From: Candidatus Gastranaerophilales bacterium
GTDB lineage: Bacteria; Cyanobacteriota; Vampirovibrionia; Gastranaerophilales; Gastranaerophilaceae
Assembly: GCA_944324175.1 (NCBI GenBank)
Contig: CALUVH010000016.1
Location: forward strand, 1 to 41,151
DNA length: 41,151 nucleotides
Direction of reading: 5' to 3'
Positions 24,288 through 32,935 of this stretch are shown here, one piece after another (position 1 is the first letter of the stretch; every line of letters starts with the position of its first letter). Both the position numbers and the translations under genes were made by a program. The notes under the pieces are model-generated. The model was not told the origin of the DNA. It did no database searches and was given only the letters and a program-made list of their open reading frames with translations.

Positions 24288-25448
24288 TTAGTTATTGAAA
24301 GCTTCAAAAAACGCCTGTATTAACTTATGCCCTTGAATTATAGAATTATAGTCTAAGGCTTCATCTTTTGAATGCATATTGTATACTGTGGCAAGTCCTA
24401 CCAAGTATGGTGAGAATATTTCTCCGTTTTTATTTTTTTTGCCTGCGTAAATGTGAGTTTCCGCTCCTGCGTGGAATGATGAAATTTTGTAAGGTATTCC
24501 AACTTTTTTAGCTGCTGTTTCAAAAAGTATAGGAATATATTCATCTTCTACTTTTTCAAAAGGAGGAAGATGTTCTTCAAAAGTGATTTCAAATTTGGCT
24601 ATATTTGCGTATTCTTTATTCGCATAAGCTATTTCATTTTGCATAAGAGTTTTAAGCTCTTCTTCTACGCTACGACTTGCACTTCTAATAGAATATGTAG
24701 CTTCTGCATGGGTGTTAATTACGTTTGTAACATTTACATCTCCAGCTCTAATACCACCGAGGTTGCAGGAGGTAATGACCTGATTATTTTCTGAGTAAAA
24801 TACTCCTTGTGGTAAGTTAGATATAATATCCGCGATTAATTTAGCCGCATTTTCTCTTGTTTTATCTGCTATATCAATTCCGGAGTGTCCTCCCTTATAT
24901 GTATTTACTGTGATTTTTGCAATTGTGTAACTGGCACCGGATACTTCTAATTGACCAAGACTATCGCTGTCACATACAAGTATATATTTGGAATTTAGTT
25001 TTGAAAAATCAACGTGCTTAATACCTGACATCCCTGATTCTTCGTCACGTGTGAACATTAATTCTAGTCCGCCATGTCGCATTTGAGAATTGGCAACTTC
25101 TTTTGCCAGTAAAAGTGCATTTGCAACGCCAGCCTTGTCGTCGCCTCCTAAGGTTCTATCTTTAGCTCGTATTAAATCACCGTCAATGTAGGTTTTAACA
25201 GGACTTTCATCACCTATTACATCCATATGAGCCGACAATAGTAGCGATGACTTATTTTCATCGGTAGCAGGAACGTTTGCATAAACATTCCCATAGTCAT
25301 CAAGTTTACAGGAAATGTTATTTGTTTGGCAATATTTAACAATCCAGTTTGCAACATTTTCTTCTTTTAGTGAAGGTGATGGTATTTCTGCTAAATTACA
25401 GAATAAATCAATCAATTCATTATTTTCTCTTAGTTTTTCAATTTCCAT
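24288..25448 (-). CDS. M20-family metallopeptidase (PepT-like)
   Basis: Two-zinc cytoplasmic amino- or dipeptidase. The metal and catalytic residues are visible: H74 and D76 in LLLSAHMDVIGD, D103 in LGGDDKAG, E136/E137 in FTRDEESG, Asp in LVCDSDSLG (160-162) and His in FHAGAETHIYAG. A lid/dimerisation domain (about 170-290, GGHSGIDIADKTRENA) lies in the middle as in PepT and related M20 enzymes. The length of 386 aa is near PepT (about 410). Ribosome binding site AAGGAG precedes the ATG. Tripeptidase is the best guess; deacylase-type activities exist in the family. Confidence 0.85.
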   Translation of the reverse strand: MEIEKLRENNELIDLFCNLAEIPSPSLKEENVANWIVKYCQTNNISCKLDDYGNVYANVPATDENKSSLLLSAHMDVIGDESPVKTYIDGDLIRAKDRTLGGDDKAGVANALLLAKEVANSQMRHGGLELMFTRDEESGMSGIKHVDFSKLNSKYILVCDSDSLGQLEVSGASYTIAKITVNTYKGGHSGIDIADKTRENAAKLIADIISNLPQGVFYSENNQVITSCNLGGIRAGDVNVTNVINTHAEATYSIRSASRSVEEELKTLMQNEIAYANKEYANIAKFEITFEEHLPPFEKVEDEYIPILFETAAKKVGIPYKISSFHAGAETHIYAGKKNKNGEIFSPYLVGLATVYNMHSKDEALDYNSIIQGHKLIQAFFEAFNN

Positions 25449-25531
25449 ATATTCCTACTCCTTAATATTAAGTAAATTGGGTTACAATATCATAGTACTA
25501 TCCAGAATAAAAGACAAGTATTAATTTGAAA

Positions 25532-27901
25532 TTATTTAATGTCAATTACGCTAACTCCATCTCCACCTTCGGTGTTATTGCCGGGACGGTAGTCTTTTAC
25601 GTAAGGAGATGTTGATAAAAATTCCCTCAAGGCTGATTTTAAAGCTCCAGTACCGTGACCATGGATTAATGTTAGTGGAGAAACGTTTGCAAGGCTTGCT
25701 TCATCGAGCCAACTTTCAAGTTCGTCCAAAGCATCCTCAACTCTATATCCACGAAGGTCTAGAGTATTTGATACGTTGTATTTTTTCAGGGTAAAACTTT
25801 CCATAGAATTTGAGATAAGCGAACTTTGTTTTTTTTCATATTTTTTTTCATATGCTGCAAGTTTTTCTTTTTTGATTTTAGTTTTAATGTTTCCCATTAA
25901 AACAGGAACATTGTTACTTTTGTCAGGTAGTCCGAGTAATGTAACGATTTGATTTAATTCTTTGAGTATTACTTTGTCATTTATAGATATATTATTCCAA
26001 TTAATCTCTTGATATTCGGTTTGTTCATTGTATTCTTCCAGTTTGTTTCGAAACTTTTGTTCAAGATTTCCAAGTCTAGCATAAGCACGACGAGCTACTT
26101 TTTCGGATTTTTCTTTGCGTAATTCATCAAGTATTTCTTTAATTTCTGCTTTTACAGAAAGTAATTCGTAGTCGAATTTATCCTTAATTTTTTTAATTGT
26201 TTTTTTCTTGTCTTTTTTTATTTCCGATAAATTATTTTCATATTCTTTTTTAATAGAAAGTGACTTTTCTTTAATATTTTGTGCGTCTTGGAGATTTTGA
26301 GATAATTCCTGTTGTGTTTGTTGAAGCTTTTCGACCACTAAAAAGGAAGAATCTTTTTGAGAGATAAGTTGATTTTTAGCGTTTTCAATAATAGATTTAT
26401 CAAGTCCGAGGTTTGAAGAAATAAGTATTGCGTTACTTAAGCCCGGAATACCCATTAAAAGTTTATATGTAGGTTTTAGTGTGGTTGTGTCAAATTCAAC
26501 TGATGCATTTTTAAAATATGGGTTGGAGTATTCCAGCGCTTTAAGCTCCCCATAGTGAGTTGTAACAGTTGAATAGACACCTTTATTCGCTAAGTATTCT
26601 AAAATTGTACTTGCCAGCACAGCCCCTTCTTGTGGGTCTGTTCCTGCACAAATTTCATCTAGTAGTACAAAACTGTCATTGTCACTTTTATTTGAAATTT
26701 CGATGATATTTGTCATATGTGAAGAAAATGTGGACAAATTTTGCAAGATACTTTGATCATCTCCAATATCTGCAAATATATTTTTGAATGGGTGAATTTT
26801 AGCCATTGTACAAGGTAGGAACATGCCAGACTTTGTCATCAAAAGGAACAGACCTATTGTTTTAAGTGTTACGGTTTTTCCTCCTGTATTAGATCCTGTT
26901 ATAATTACTGATTTATATTCTTTTCCTATTTCAAAGTCGTTTGCTATAACATTTTCAACATTCCCTATTAAAAGCGGATGGCGCATTTTTTCCAGTGATA
27001 TAATTTTCTGTTCTTCTGTTATTTCAGGTTCTATCGCTTGAATTTTTACGGCATATCGTGCTTTTGCAAAGTGATAATCTATTTGCGCTAAAAGTTTTTC
27101 GCTGAGAGCAATTTCTGTAATTTTATTTCTGATTAGGTTTGTTAATACTACTAAAATTCTTACAAGTTCGGCGTGAATTTGTGATTTTAGCTCTCTTATT
27201 TTGTTGTTTAAAGGTACTATAGACTCTGGTTCTATGTAAAAAGTTTTATTGGAAGCTGATACATCATGCACAATACCGGAGACTTTATTTTTAGAAGGTG
27301 CCATTACTTGGAATACAATTCTGTCATCTCGAGTTGTGTAAATATTTTCTTGTAGATGTTTTTGAAAGTCTGTATCAGCAAGAAGGGTATTAACTTGTTT
27401 TTTTAAGTTTTTTTCGGTGTCTTTTAACGACGCATAAAGCCCCTTAAGCTCAGGGGTTGCATCTTGTCTGATATTTAGTGTGTCGTCAAATGTATCAAAA
27501 ATTTGTTCTTCAAGTTCTTTATCTGAAATTAGTTCTTTCGAAAGTGAAAGCAGTTGAGAATTTTGCTCCAAATTACTATTTAGAAATTTTTTTACAAGTC
27601 TTGATGAGCGAAGAGTTTGAGCTATGTCGATTAATTCTTCCTCGTTAAGGTAGTTTGTTGCAAGGATGTTTTGAATTTTTTTAAGATCAGCGACAAATCC
27701 GATTGGCAACTCTGCTGGCATGTCAAGAATAAATTTTGCTTCTTTCGTGTACTGCAGTTCTCTTTTAATTTCAGGAATGCTATTTTGAGGCTTGCAATCA
27801 AGGCAAAGCTTCTTGCTTTGTGGAATTTTAGCAAGTTCCGATATTTTTTCTTTAATTTTATCGAATTCAAGAGTTTTGAAGGTTTTAGTCGTAATGTCCA
27901 T
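25532..27901 (-). CDS. mutS2: Endonuclease MutS2
   Basis: MutS-family ATPase with a C-terminal Smr nuclease domain. Known members suppress recombination or act on collided ribosomes. From the chosen ATG (27901) it is 789 aa: N-terminal core, clamp/lever helices, Walker A GSNTGGKT (336-343), Walker B FVLLDEICAGTD (411-422), a long Lys/Glu coiled coil (about 540-640), and Smr with LDLRGYR and HGHGTGALK at the end. The frame is open 43 codons further upstream, but that part has no MutS2 similarity and overlaps the preceding gene. The chosen start lies 7 nt after a TTGCAA-N17-TAAAAT promoter and has no ribosome binding site. Confidence 0.95.
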   Translation of the reverse strand: MDITTKTFKTLEFDKIKEKISELAKIPQSKKLCLDCKPQNSIPEIKRELQYTKEAKFILDMPAELPIGFVADLKKIQNILATNYLNEEELIDIAQTLRSSRLVKKFLNSNLEQNSQLLSLSKELISDKELEEQIFDTFDDTLNIRQDATPELKGLYASLKDTEKNLKKQVNTLLADTDFQKHLQENIYTTRDDRIVFQVMAPSKNKVSGIVHDVSASNKTFYIEPESIVPLNNKIRELKSQIHAELVRILVVLTNLIRNKITEIALSEKLLAQIDYHFAKARYAVKIQAIEPEITEEQKIISLEKMRHPLLIGNVENVIANDFEIGKEYKSVIITGSNTGGKTVTLKTIGLFLLMTKSGMFLPCTMAKIHPFKNIFADIGDDQSILQNLSTFSSHMTNIIEISNKSDNDSFVLLDEICAGTDPQEGAVLASTILEYLANKGVYSTVTTHYGELKALEYSNPYFKNASVEFDTTTLKPTYKLLMGIPGLSNAILISSNLGLDKSIIENAKNQLISQKDSSFLVVEKLQQTQQELSQNLQDAQNIKEKSLSIKKEYENNLSEIKKDKKKTIKKIKDKFDYELLSVKAEIKEILDELRKEKSEKVARRAYARLGNLEQKFRNKLEEYNEQTEYQEINWNNISINDKVILKELNQIVTLLGLPDKSNNVPVLMGNIKTKIKKEKLAAYEKKYEKKQSSLISNSMESFTLKKYNVSNTLDLRGYRVEDALDELESWLDEASLANVSPLTLIHGHGTGALKSALREFLSTSPYVKDYRPGNNTEGGDGVSVIDIK

Positions 27902-27908
27902 AGTTGTT

Positions 27909-27937
27909 ATTTTATGCACAAATAAGTGAGTTTGCAA
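27909..27937 (-). promoter_or_regulatory. mutS2 promoter, leaderless layout
   Basis: On the minus strand, TTGCAA (27937-27932), 17 nt, TAAAAT (27914-27909), then 7 nt to the ATG. No ribosome binding site is present. It lies in the 40-nt gap after the previous gene. Confidence 0.6.
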
Positions 27938-27941
27938 GCTC

Positions 27942-28856
27942 TTAGTCAAGATAGACGTCTTCAAGTAGTTTAATTTCAAAATCAGTGCCGGCAGGTATTG
28001 AAATTCTTCCACCTTTTGCAAAAATTGCAAATACAGGAGATCCTACTATGTTAACACCGTAAACTAATACACCTGCAACCGCTGTAAATGGAGTTAAAAT
28101 AAGCGTCCAAGGGTTTTGAGCGAGTTTTACGGTTCCTCTCATTGATTTTTTGTAGAATTTAGCTCCCGGTTTTGTTGAATTAGCAACACCTTTCCAGTAT
28201 TGGTGTTTACCTTTTATGTTATTTACAAATATTTTTTTACCGTTAGCTTTGGTAATTTTAGCTTCTACTTTTCTAGTTGTGCCTCTAAATACCAATCTAT
28301 CTACATTAATTACGATAAGTCCGCCATTACCGGTCATTTGAGGAGGATGTGAGTCTTCGATTGTAGCCTTAAATATTGTACCAGCTGGGATTGTTACATA
28401 TCTTTGTGTGATACTTTCTTGTGTTTTAAAAGACATTGTCGAATTTACTGGAGTTGAGTCAGAAATTGCTGTTAGGGATTTTACTTTAAATTTAGTACCT
28501 TTTTTGATTTTTATTGCAGTTATTCCTTCTCGAGAAAATTTACTTTTTTCTTGTCCAGGTAAGTTTTCAATACGCCGAGGTGCTTTTTTATTGGTTTGTT
28601 CTATAGCAGGTAAATTTTTGGGAGGTAGAGGAGTTTGAGAGCTTTGTGAAGATGTTGGAGTTGAGGTTGTTTTTGGTGTAGTTACTTCAGTTTTGGGTAA
28701 AGGAGGAAGCAAGTCCTTTTCAATTTGAGAAGGATTGTAGTGCTTTCTTATTTCTTCATCAACAGAAGTGTCAAGTTCTAAAGCCAATGCTGACATTGAA
28801 AACATTGACAATGCCAGCATTAAACTTAATGTTTTTTTGAAAAGCGAGCTTTTCAC
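27942..28856 (-). CDS. Secreted protein with IPAGT motifs (paralog of 32146-32832)
   Basis: No named family recognised. The GTG start at 28856 follows GAGGGG by 8 nt. A signal peptide (about 1-26, ending ALA|LE) is followed by a Pro/Thr/Ser linker (about 45-95) and a beta-rich domain: IKIKKGTKFKVKSLTAIS, VTIPAGTIFKATIED, GGLIVINVDRLVFRGTTRKVEAKI, then a hydrophobic Gly/Val stretch (TLILTPFTAVAGVLVYGVNIVG) and a closing ISIPAGTDFEIKLLEDV. The same order occurs in the protein at 32146-32832. The repeated 'IPAGT + beta strand' units recall beta-barrel pieces of cell-envelope or secretion proteins; export to periplasm or outer membrane is inferred. It follows gltA by 17 nt. Confidence 0.75.
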   Translation of the reverse strand: MKSSLFKKTLSLMLALSMFSMSALALELDTSVDEEIRKHYNPSQIEKDLLPPLPKTEVTTPKTTSTPTSSQSSQTPLPPKNLPAIEQTNKKAPRRIENLPGQEKSKFSREGITAIKIKKGTKFKVKSLTAISDSTPVNSTMSFKTQESITQRYVTIPAGTIFKATIEDSHPPQMTGNGGLIVINVDRLVFRGTTRKVEAKITKANGKKIFVNNIKGKHQYWKGVANSTKPGAKFYKKSMRGTVKLAQNPWTLILTPFTAVAGVLVYGVNIVGSPVFAIFAKGGRISIPAGTDFEIKLLEDVYLD

Positions 28857-28873
28857 TGTTTTTACCCCTCACG

Positions 28874-30244
28874 CTATTTAAGTAATTCATTGATAGCTTT
28901 TGCAGCTTTTTTGCCAGCTCCCATAGCATTTATAGCGTTAGATTCTCCAACAGGGGCAACATCACCACCCGCGTAGACAGTTGGTATGTTTGTGCAACGA
29001 GTTTCGCCATCTACGGTTATATAACCGCGTTTGTCTGTGATAATTTCAATGCCTTCAGCTTCAGCAGATCTTTGAATAATTGGATTAGGACCAGTACCGA
29101 GAGCAACAATAACCGTATCTAATTCCATAGTTTCGATTTTACCAGTTGCAACAGGTTTGCGTCGACCGCTTTCATCAGGTTCACCGAGTTCCATTACCTC
29201 TAATTCTACAGCTTTAACATATCCATCTTCGCCCAGAATTTCTTTTGGTGCATATAAGAATTTGAATACAACACCTTCTTCTTTTGCATGACGAATTTCT
29301 TCCAGACGTGCAGGTAATTCTTTTTCTGTACGTCTGTAAATTATATAGACTTCCTCAAAACCGACACGTACGGCAGTTCTGGCTGCATCCATTGCAACAT
29401 TACCACCACCAAATATTGCAGCCTTTCTACCAACTCTTAACGGTGTTGGACTGTCCGGTTGTCCTGCTTGCATAAGATTTACACGCGTTAAAAATTCATT
29501 TGCAGAGAATACTCCGTTTAAGTTTTCCCCTGGAACGTGAAGCATTTTTGGTAATCCTGCACCTGAACAGATAAATATGGCATCAAATCCATCTTCTTTT
29601 AACTGTTTTAAAGTGATAGATTTACCTACGATAACATTTGTATGGAATTTAACGCCCATTGCTTTTAGGTTTTCAATTTCTCTATCAAGTACAGTTCTAG
29701 GAAGTCTGAAAGGAGGTATTCCATAACGAAGTACCCCGCCCAACTTGTGAAGAGCTTCAAATACAACCACTTCATGACCTTCTTTTCTCAAGTCTGCAGC
29801 GGCTGTAATACCTGCGCAACCTGAGCCAACAACTGCAACCTTTTTTCCTGATGGTTTAATTTCAGGCATTTCAGCTTTTGTATTATCTCCCACATATCTT
29901 TCGAGTGCGCCTATTGCAACAGGAAGACCTTTAATGCCTAAAACACAATTTCCTTCGCATTGGCGTTCTTGAGGACATACACGTCCGCATACTGAAGGTA
30001 GCATACTTGTTTCTCGAATTATTTCACCTGCTTTATCTAAATTACCTTCTTTTATTGCTTGTATGAATTGCGGTATTTGAATGTTTACAGGACATCCTTG
30101 GACGCATCTTGGATTTTTACAGTTTAAGCATCTTGATGCTTCAAGTTTTACCTGTTCTTCTGTTAAATTGCTTTCTACAGGATCAAAGTTATGTCTTCTT
30201 TCCATTTTATCCTGCTCTTGCACACGTTGTCTTTCTATTGCCAT
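28874..30244 (-). CDS. gltA: NADPH-dependent glutamate synthase small-subunit-like oxidoreductase
   Basis: FAD/NAD(P)-binding iron-sulfur flavoprotein of the GltD/SudA/NfnB group. The N-terminal cluster cysteines are C39, C42, C47, C51 and C86, C90, C96, C100. The FAD loop VAVVGSGCAGITAA (about 141-154) is followed by the NADPH loop AAIFGGGNVAMDAARTA and the closing TVYAGGDVAPVGESNAINAMGAGKKAA. The 456 aa match the stand-alone form. Relatives pair with a large GltB subunit or with NfnA (transhydrogenase); neither gene is adjacent, so the real partner is open. It has a good promoter and an AAGGGG ribosome binding site. Confidence 0.88.
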   Translation of the reverse strand: MAIERQRVQEQDKMERRHNFDPVESNLTEEQVKLEASRCLNCKNPRCVQGCPVNIQIPQFIQAIKEGNLDKAGEIIRETSMLPSVCGRVCPQERQCEGNCVLGIKGLPVAIGALERYVGDNTKAEMPEIKPSGKKVAVVGSGCAGITAAADLRKEGHEVVVFEALHKLGGVLRYGIPPFRLPRTVLDREIENLKAMGVKFHTNVIVGKSITLKQLKEDGFDAIFICSGAGLPKMLHVPGENLNGVFSANEFLTRVNLMQAGQPDSPTPLRVGRKAAIFGGGNVAMDAARTAVRVGFEEVYIIYRRTEKELPARLEEIRHAKEEGVVFKFLYAPKEILGEDGYVKAVELEVMELGEPDESGRRKPVATGKIETMELDTVIVALGTGPNPIIQRSAEAEGIEIITDKRGYITVDGETRCTNIPTVYAGGDVAPVGESNAINAMGAGKKAAKAINELLK

Positions 30245-30285
30245 CTTATATCCCCTTATTTAAAATATGATATTATCATATTGAT

Positions 30286-30314
30286 ATTATAGGCGAAAGA
30301 ATTCCTATATGCAA
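30286..30314 (-). promoter_or_regulatory. Promoter of the gltA-type gene
   Basis: On the minus strand, TTGCAT (30314-30309), a 17-nt spacer and a perfect TATAAT (30291-30286), then a leader of about 35 nt with AAGGGGA before the ATG at 30244. This is a leadered example of the local TTGCA(A/T) promoter type. Confidence 0.7.
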
Positions 30315-30348
30315 GAAATTTAATAAATAGAAGTTAATATTATTTATA

Positions 30349-30375
30349 GAAAACAAAAGCGGTGATTTCACCGCC
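30349..30375 (-). terminator. Terminator after proS
   Basis: On the minus strand, GCGGTGA and TCACCGC (30374-30368 with 30365-30359) are followed by CTTTTGTTTT. It ends the two-gene unit 32146 / proS. Confidence 0.8.
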
Positions 30376-30380
30376 TAATG

Positions 30381-32117
30381 TTATTTTATATTTTTAACTA
30401 TTTCGATAATTTTATCAGCAGCCTGTTCAGGTGTAATTTTTTCGACTTCGCCAGTTTCGCGGGTTTTGAATTCGACAAGTCCTTCATTGATTGTTTTACC
30501 GACAGTTATGCGGTAAGGGAAACCTATTAGATCTGCATCTTTGAATTTGACTCCGGCGCGTTCGTCCCTATCATCAAGTACAACTTCAACATTAGCTTTT
30601 TGAAGTTTTTCATACAGTTCATTTGCTGTTTTCATCTGAAGTTCGTCTAATATATTTACGGGAACGATAGTGACATGGTAAGGTGCAATCGAAATTGGCC
30701 ATTTAATCCCATGTTCATCATAGTGAGCTTCAACTGCTGCAGCTGCAGTTCTTGAAATTCCAATTCCATAGCATCCCATTACAAAAGGTTTAGTCTTGCC
30801 GTCAATATCTGTATATACAGCATTCATCGGTTTGGAATACTTTGTACCAAGTTTAAATATATTACCGACTTCGATTCCTCTTGTTACTAAAAGCGGTTTA
30901 CCGCACACAGGGCAAAACTCTCCTCTTTCAACAAGGCGAATGTCAGCGTATTTTAATTCATTTAGCCCTAAATCATTCAAATTCGCACCTATAAGGTGTT
31001 TGTCGGTTTCGTTAATGCCGACTACAAAATTTTTCATATCTTTGACTGTTTCATCTAAAATGATAGGAACATCAGTTATACCTTTAGGACCAATAAACCC
31101 AGGTACGGCGTCAAAACCGTGTTCAGCCATCAATTCAGCTATTTCAGCAGAGGATGCAATTCTGATGTCTATTCCGCCTGCGGCATTCATTAATTTAGTT
31201 TCTTCCACGGTTTTATCTGCTCTAATTAATGCTATGACAGGTTTTTTATCGACGATATATACAAGTGATTTTAAAATCAGCGATGAAGGGATATCTAAAA
31301 ATGCTGATAATTCCTCAATAGAGTGAGTGTTTGGAGTATCAACAATTTTTGTTTCACTGAAATATTCTTTACCATCAACAACTGCTTTTGGTAAGTTTGA
31401 TATCGCATGGTTTGAGTTTGCGGAGTAATCGCAGGTATCGCAGTAGAAAACATCATTTTCACCTGCATCAGTATCAGTTATAACCATAAATTCATGGCTA
31501 ACGCTTCCGCCTATTGCACCTGAGTCAGATTGAACCATTTTAGTTGCGAGTCCGCAGCGATCAAAAATTCTTTTGTAAGCACGCGCCATGTTTTCATATT
31601 CTTTATCAAGTCCCGCTTCGTCGACATCAAAGCTGTAAGCATCTTTCATTATAAACTCGCGACCTCTTAAAAGTCCGTAGCGAGGTCTGACTTCATCACG
31701 AAATTTTGATTGGATTTGATATAAGTTCACTGGCATTTGTTTGTATGATTTTAGCCCGTCTCTAGCTATGGCTGTAATAACTTCTTCATGAGTCGGACCA
31801 AGACACATAATTCTGTCGTGCCTGTCTTTTAGACGCATAAGCTCTTTTCCGTAAGCCTCCCAACGACCAGATTCTTCCCATAACTCTTTTGGTTGGACAA
31901 AAGGCATTAAAAGTTCCTGAGCGCCTGCTGCATCCATTTCCTCTCTGACTATATTTTCTACTTTTTTCAATACTCGCCACATTAGTGGTAAGAAGTTATA
32001 TACACCGCTTGTGAGTTTTCTAATATATCCTGCTCGGGCAAGCATTTTATGAGAAACAACTTCTGCATCAGAAGGAAATTCTCTTAGGGTTTGTACGAAT
32101 AATTTTGACATTTTCAT
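30381..32117 (-). CDS. proS: Prolyl-tRNA synthetase
   Basis: Class II synthetase that charges tRNA-Pro. It is the long bacterial form: motif 1 region in the first 80 residues, motif 2 FRDEVRPRYGLLRGREFIMKDAYSF, a YbaK-like editing insertion (about 225-390), then motif 3 GCYGIGISRTAAAAVE and the anticodon-binding domain (ISIAPYHVTIVPVN onward). The length of 578 aa is usual. AAGGA precedes the ATG at 32117; a second ATG two codons later is also possible. It follows the secreted-protein gene by 28 nt and ends at a terminator. Confidence 0.97.
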   Translation of the reverse strand: MKMSKLFVQTLREFPSDAEVVSHKMLARAGYIRKLTSGVYNFLPLMWRVLKKVENIVREEMDAAGAQELLMPFVQPKELWEESGRWEAYGKELMRLKDRHDRIMCLGPTHEEVITAIARDGLKSYKQMPVNLYQIQSKFRDEVRPRYGLLRGREFIMKDAYSFDVDEAGLDKEYENMARAYKRIFDRCGLATKMVQSDSGAIGGSVSHEFMVITDTDAGENDVFYCDTCDYSANSNHAISNLPKAVVDGKEYFSETKIVDTPNTHSIEELSAFLDIPSSLILKSLVYIVDKKPVIALIRADKTVEETKLMNAAGGIDIRIASSAEIAELMAEHGFDAVPGFIGPKGITDVPIILDETVKDMKNFVVGINETDKHLIGANLNDLGLNELKYADIRLVERGEFCPVCGKPLLVTRGIEVGNIFKLGTKYSKPMNAVYTDIDGKTKPFVMGCYGIGISRTAAAAVEAHYDEHGIKWPISIAPYHVTIVPVNILDELQMKTANELYEKLQKANVEVVLDDRDERAGVKFKDADLIGFPYRITVGKTINEGLVEFKTRETGEVEKITPEQAADKIIEIVKNIK

Positions 32118-32145
32118 AATTTTTTTTCCTTACTATTTATATTTT

Positions 32146-32832
32146 TTATATTACAGGCACATCAATAGGATCGATTAGAATAACTTTCAATGTTGTTCCT
32201 TTATTGATATATATGTCACTGCCTTTTCTAATCATATCAGCAATACCGTCGTAGACGTAGTAGGCACCAGCTCCAATTCCTCCGCCAATTGCAGATATTG
32301 GCACAGTTAAAATTCTTAAGTATCCGCCTGCAACATCTTCAAATGTTTCATCTCCCCAATTAGTTGAGGTTTTTGCTATATCTTTAGTTTTTTCCCAATT
32401 TTGTTTTAGTGCATCCAGATAACCTTTTGAAGCTGTGAGTCCGCCGTCATAAGTTAGATCAGTTCTACCGACAACAGACATTGAAATAGGTAGTTGTCTT
32501 CCATTTGGTGTTACAACGTGGTCAAAATTCAGGTACATTATTGAACCTTTTGAAAATCTTTGTGAAGGGGTAATTTTGCTTATACTACCTCTTACTAGGG
32601 AACCCATTGGAAGTATTACGTCAGTATCAGATGTCTGGTCTGTCATCAAAACTGCTTGGAATTCTTTTCCAAGAAATTCAGGAGATGAGCTAATCGGTGT
32701 TAATAGTTTTAGCTCAAATTTAGTTCCTGCAGGAATTCTTTTTGTCTTTGCATTAGCGTTAAATGGTGCTGCAAGTACCATTTGAGTAAGCATAAACATT
32801 GTTAAAATAACTGATAAAATTTTTAATCTCAT
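32146..32832 (-). CDS. Secreted protein with IPAGT motifs (paralog of 27942-28856)
   Basis: No named family. I start at the ATG at 32832 because AGGAGAG lies 6 nt upstream; the frame runs ten codons further without a ribosome binding site. A signal peptide (MRLKILSVILTMFMLTQMVLA|AP) precedes RIPAGTKFELKLLTPISS, then VILPMGSLVRGSISKI, SIMYLNFDHVVTPNGRQLPISM, a Gly-rich hydrophobic part (VPISAIGGGIGAGAYYVYDG) and a closing IYINKGTTLKVILIDPIDV. These match, in order, the units in the larger paralog, which also has a Pro/Ser linker absent here. Likely periplasmic or outer-membrane-associated. Upstream of proS in the same unit. Confidence 0.75.
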   Translation of the reverse strand: MRLKILSVILTMFMLTQMVLAAPFNANAKTKRIPAGTKFELKLLTPISSSPEFLGKEFQAVLMTDQTSDTDVILPMGSLVRGSISKITPSQRFSKGSIMYLNFDHVVTPNGRQLPISMSVVGRTDLTYDGGLTASKGYLDALKQNWEKTKDIAKTSTNWGDETFEDVAGGYLRILTVPISAIGGGIGAGAYYVYDGIADMIRKGSDIYINKGTTLKVILIDPIDVPVI

Positions 32833-32866
32833 AAAAAACTCTCCTGTAATTATCCGGAACACGATT

Positions 32867-32896
32867 ATTTTACATCAAAAGATGAAGTTTTTGCAA
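32867..32896 (-). promoter_or_regulatory. Promoter of the secreted-protein/proS unit
   Basis: On the minus strand, TTGCAA (32896-32891), 18 nt, TAAAAT (32872-32867), then a leader with the AGGAGAG ribosome binding site. Its -35 lies 4 nt from the -35 of the opposite-strand TPR promoter. Confidence 0.5.
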
Positions 32897-32900
32897 TAGT

Positions 32901-32929
32901 TTGCATAAGTTTTAAAAAGCTGTTAATAT
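32901..32929 (+). promoter_or_regulatory. TPR gene promoter, leaderless layout
   Basis: TTGCAT (32901-32906), exactly 17 nt, TAATAT (32924-32929), then 6 nt to the ATG at 32936. No ribosome binding site lies between. Confidence 0.6.
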
Positions 32930-32935
32930 TTAACT

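Noticed and set aside
27902-28030. 43-codon N-terminal extension of mutS2
   Set aside because: It shows no MutS2 similarity, runs into the upstream gene, and lies upstream of a well-spaced promoter that fits the start at 27901.
30796-31326. 176-codon plus-strand open frame inside proS
   Set aside because: It is antisense to a well-conserved synthetase region and has no recognisable domain or ribosome binding site.
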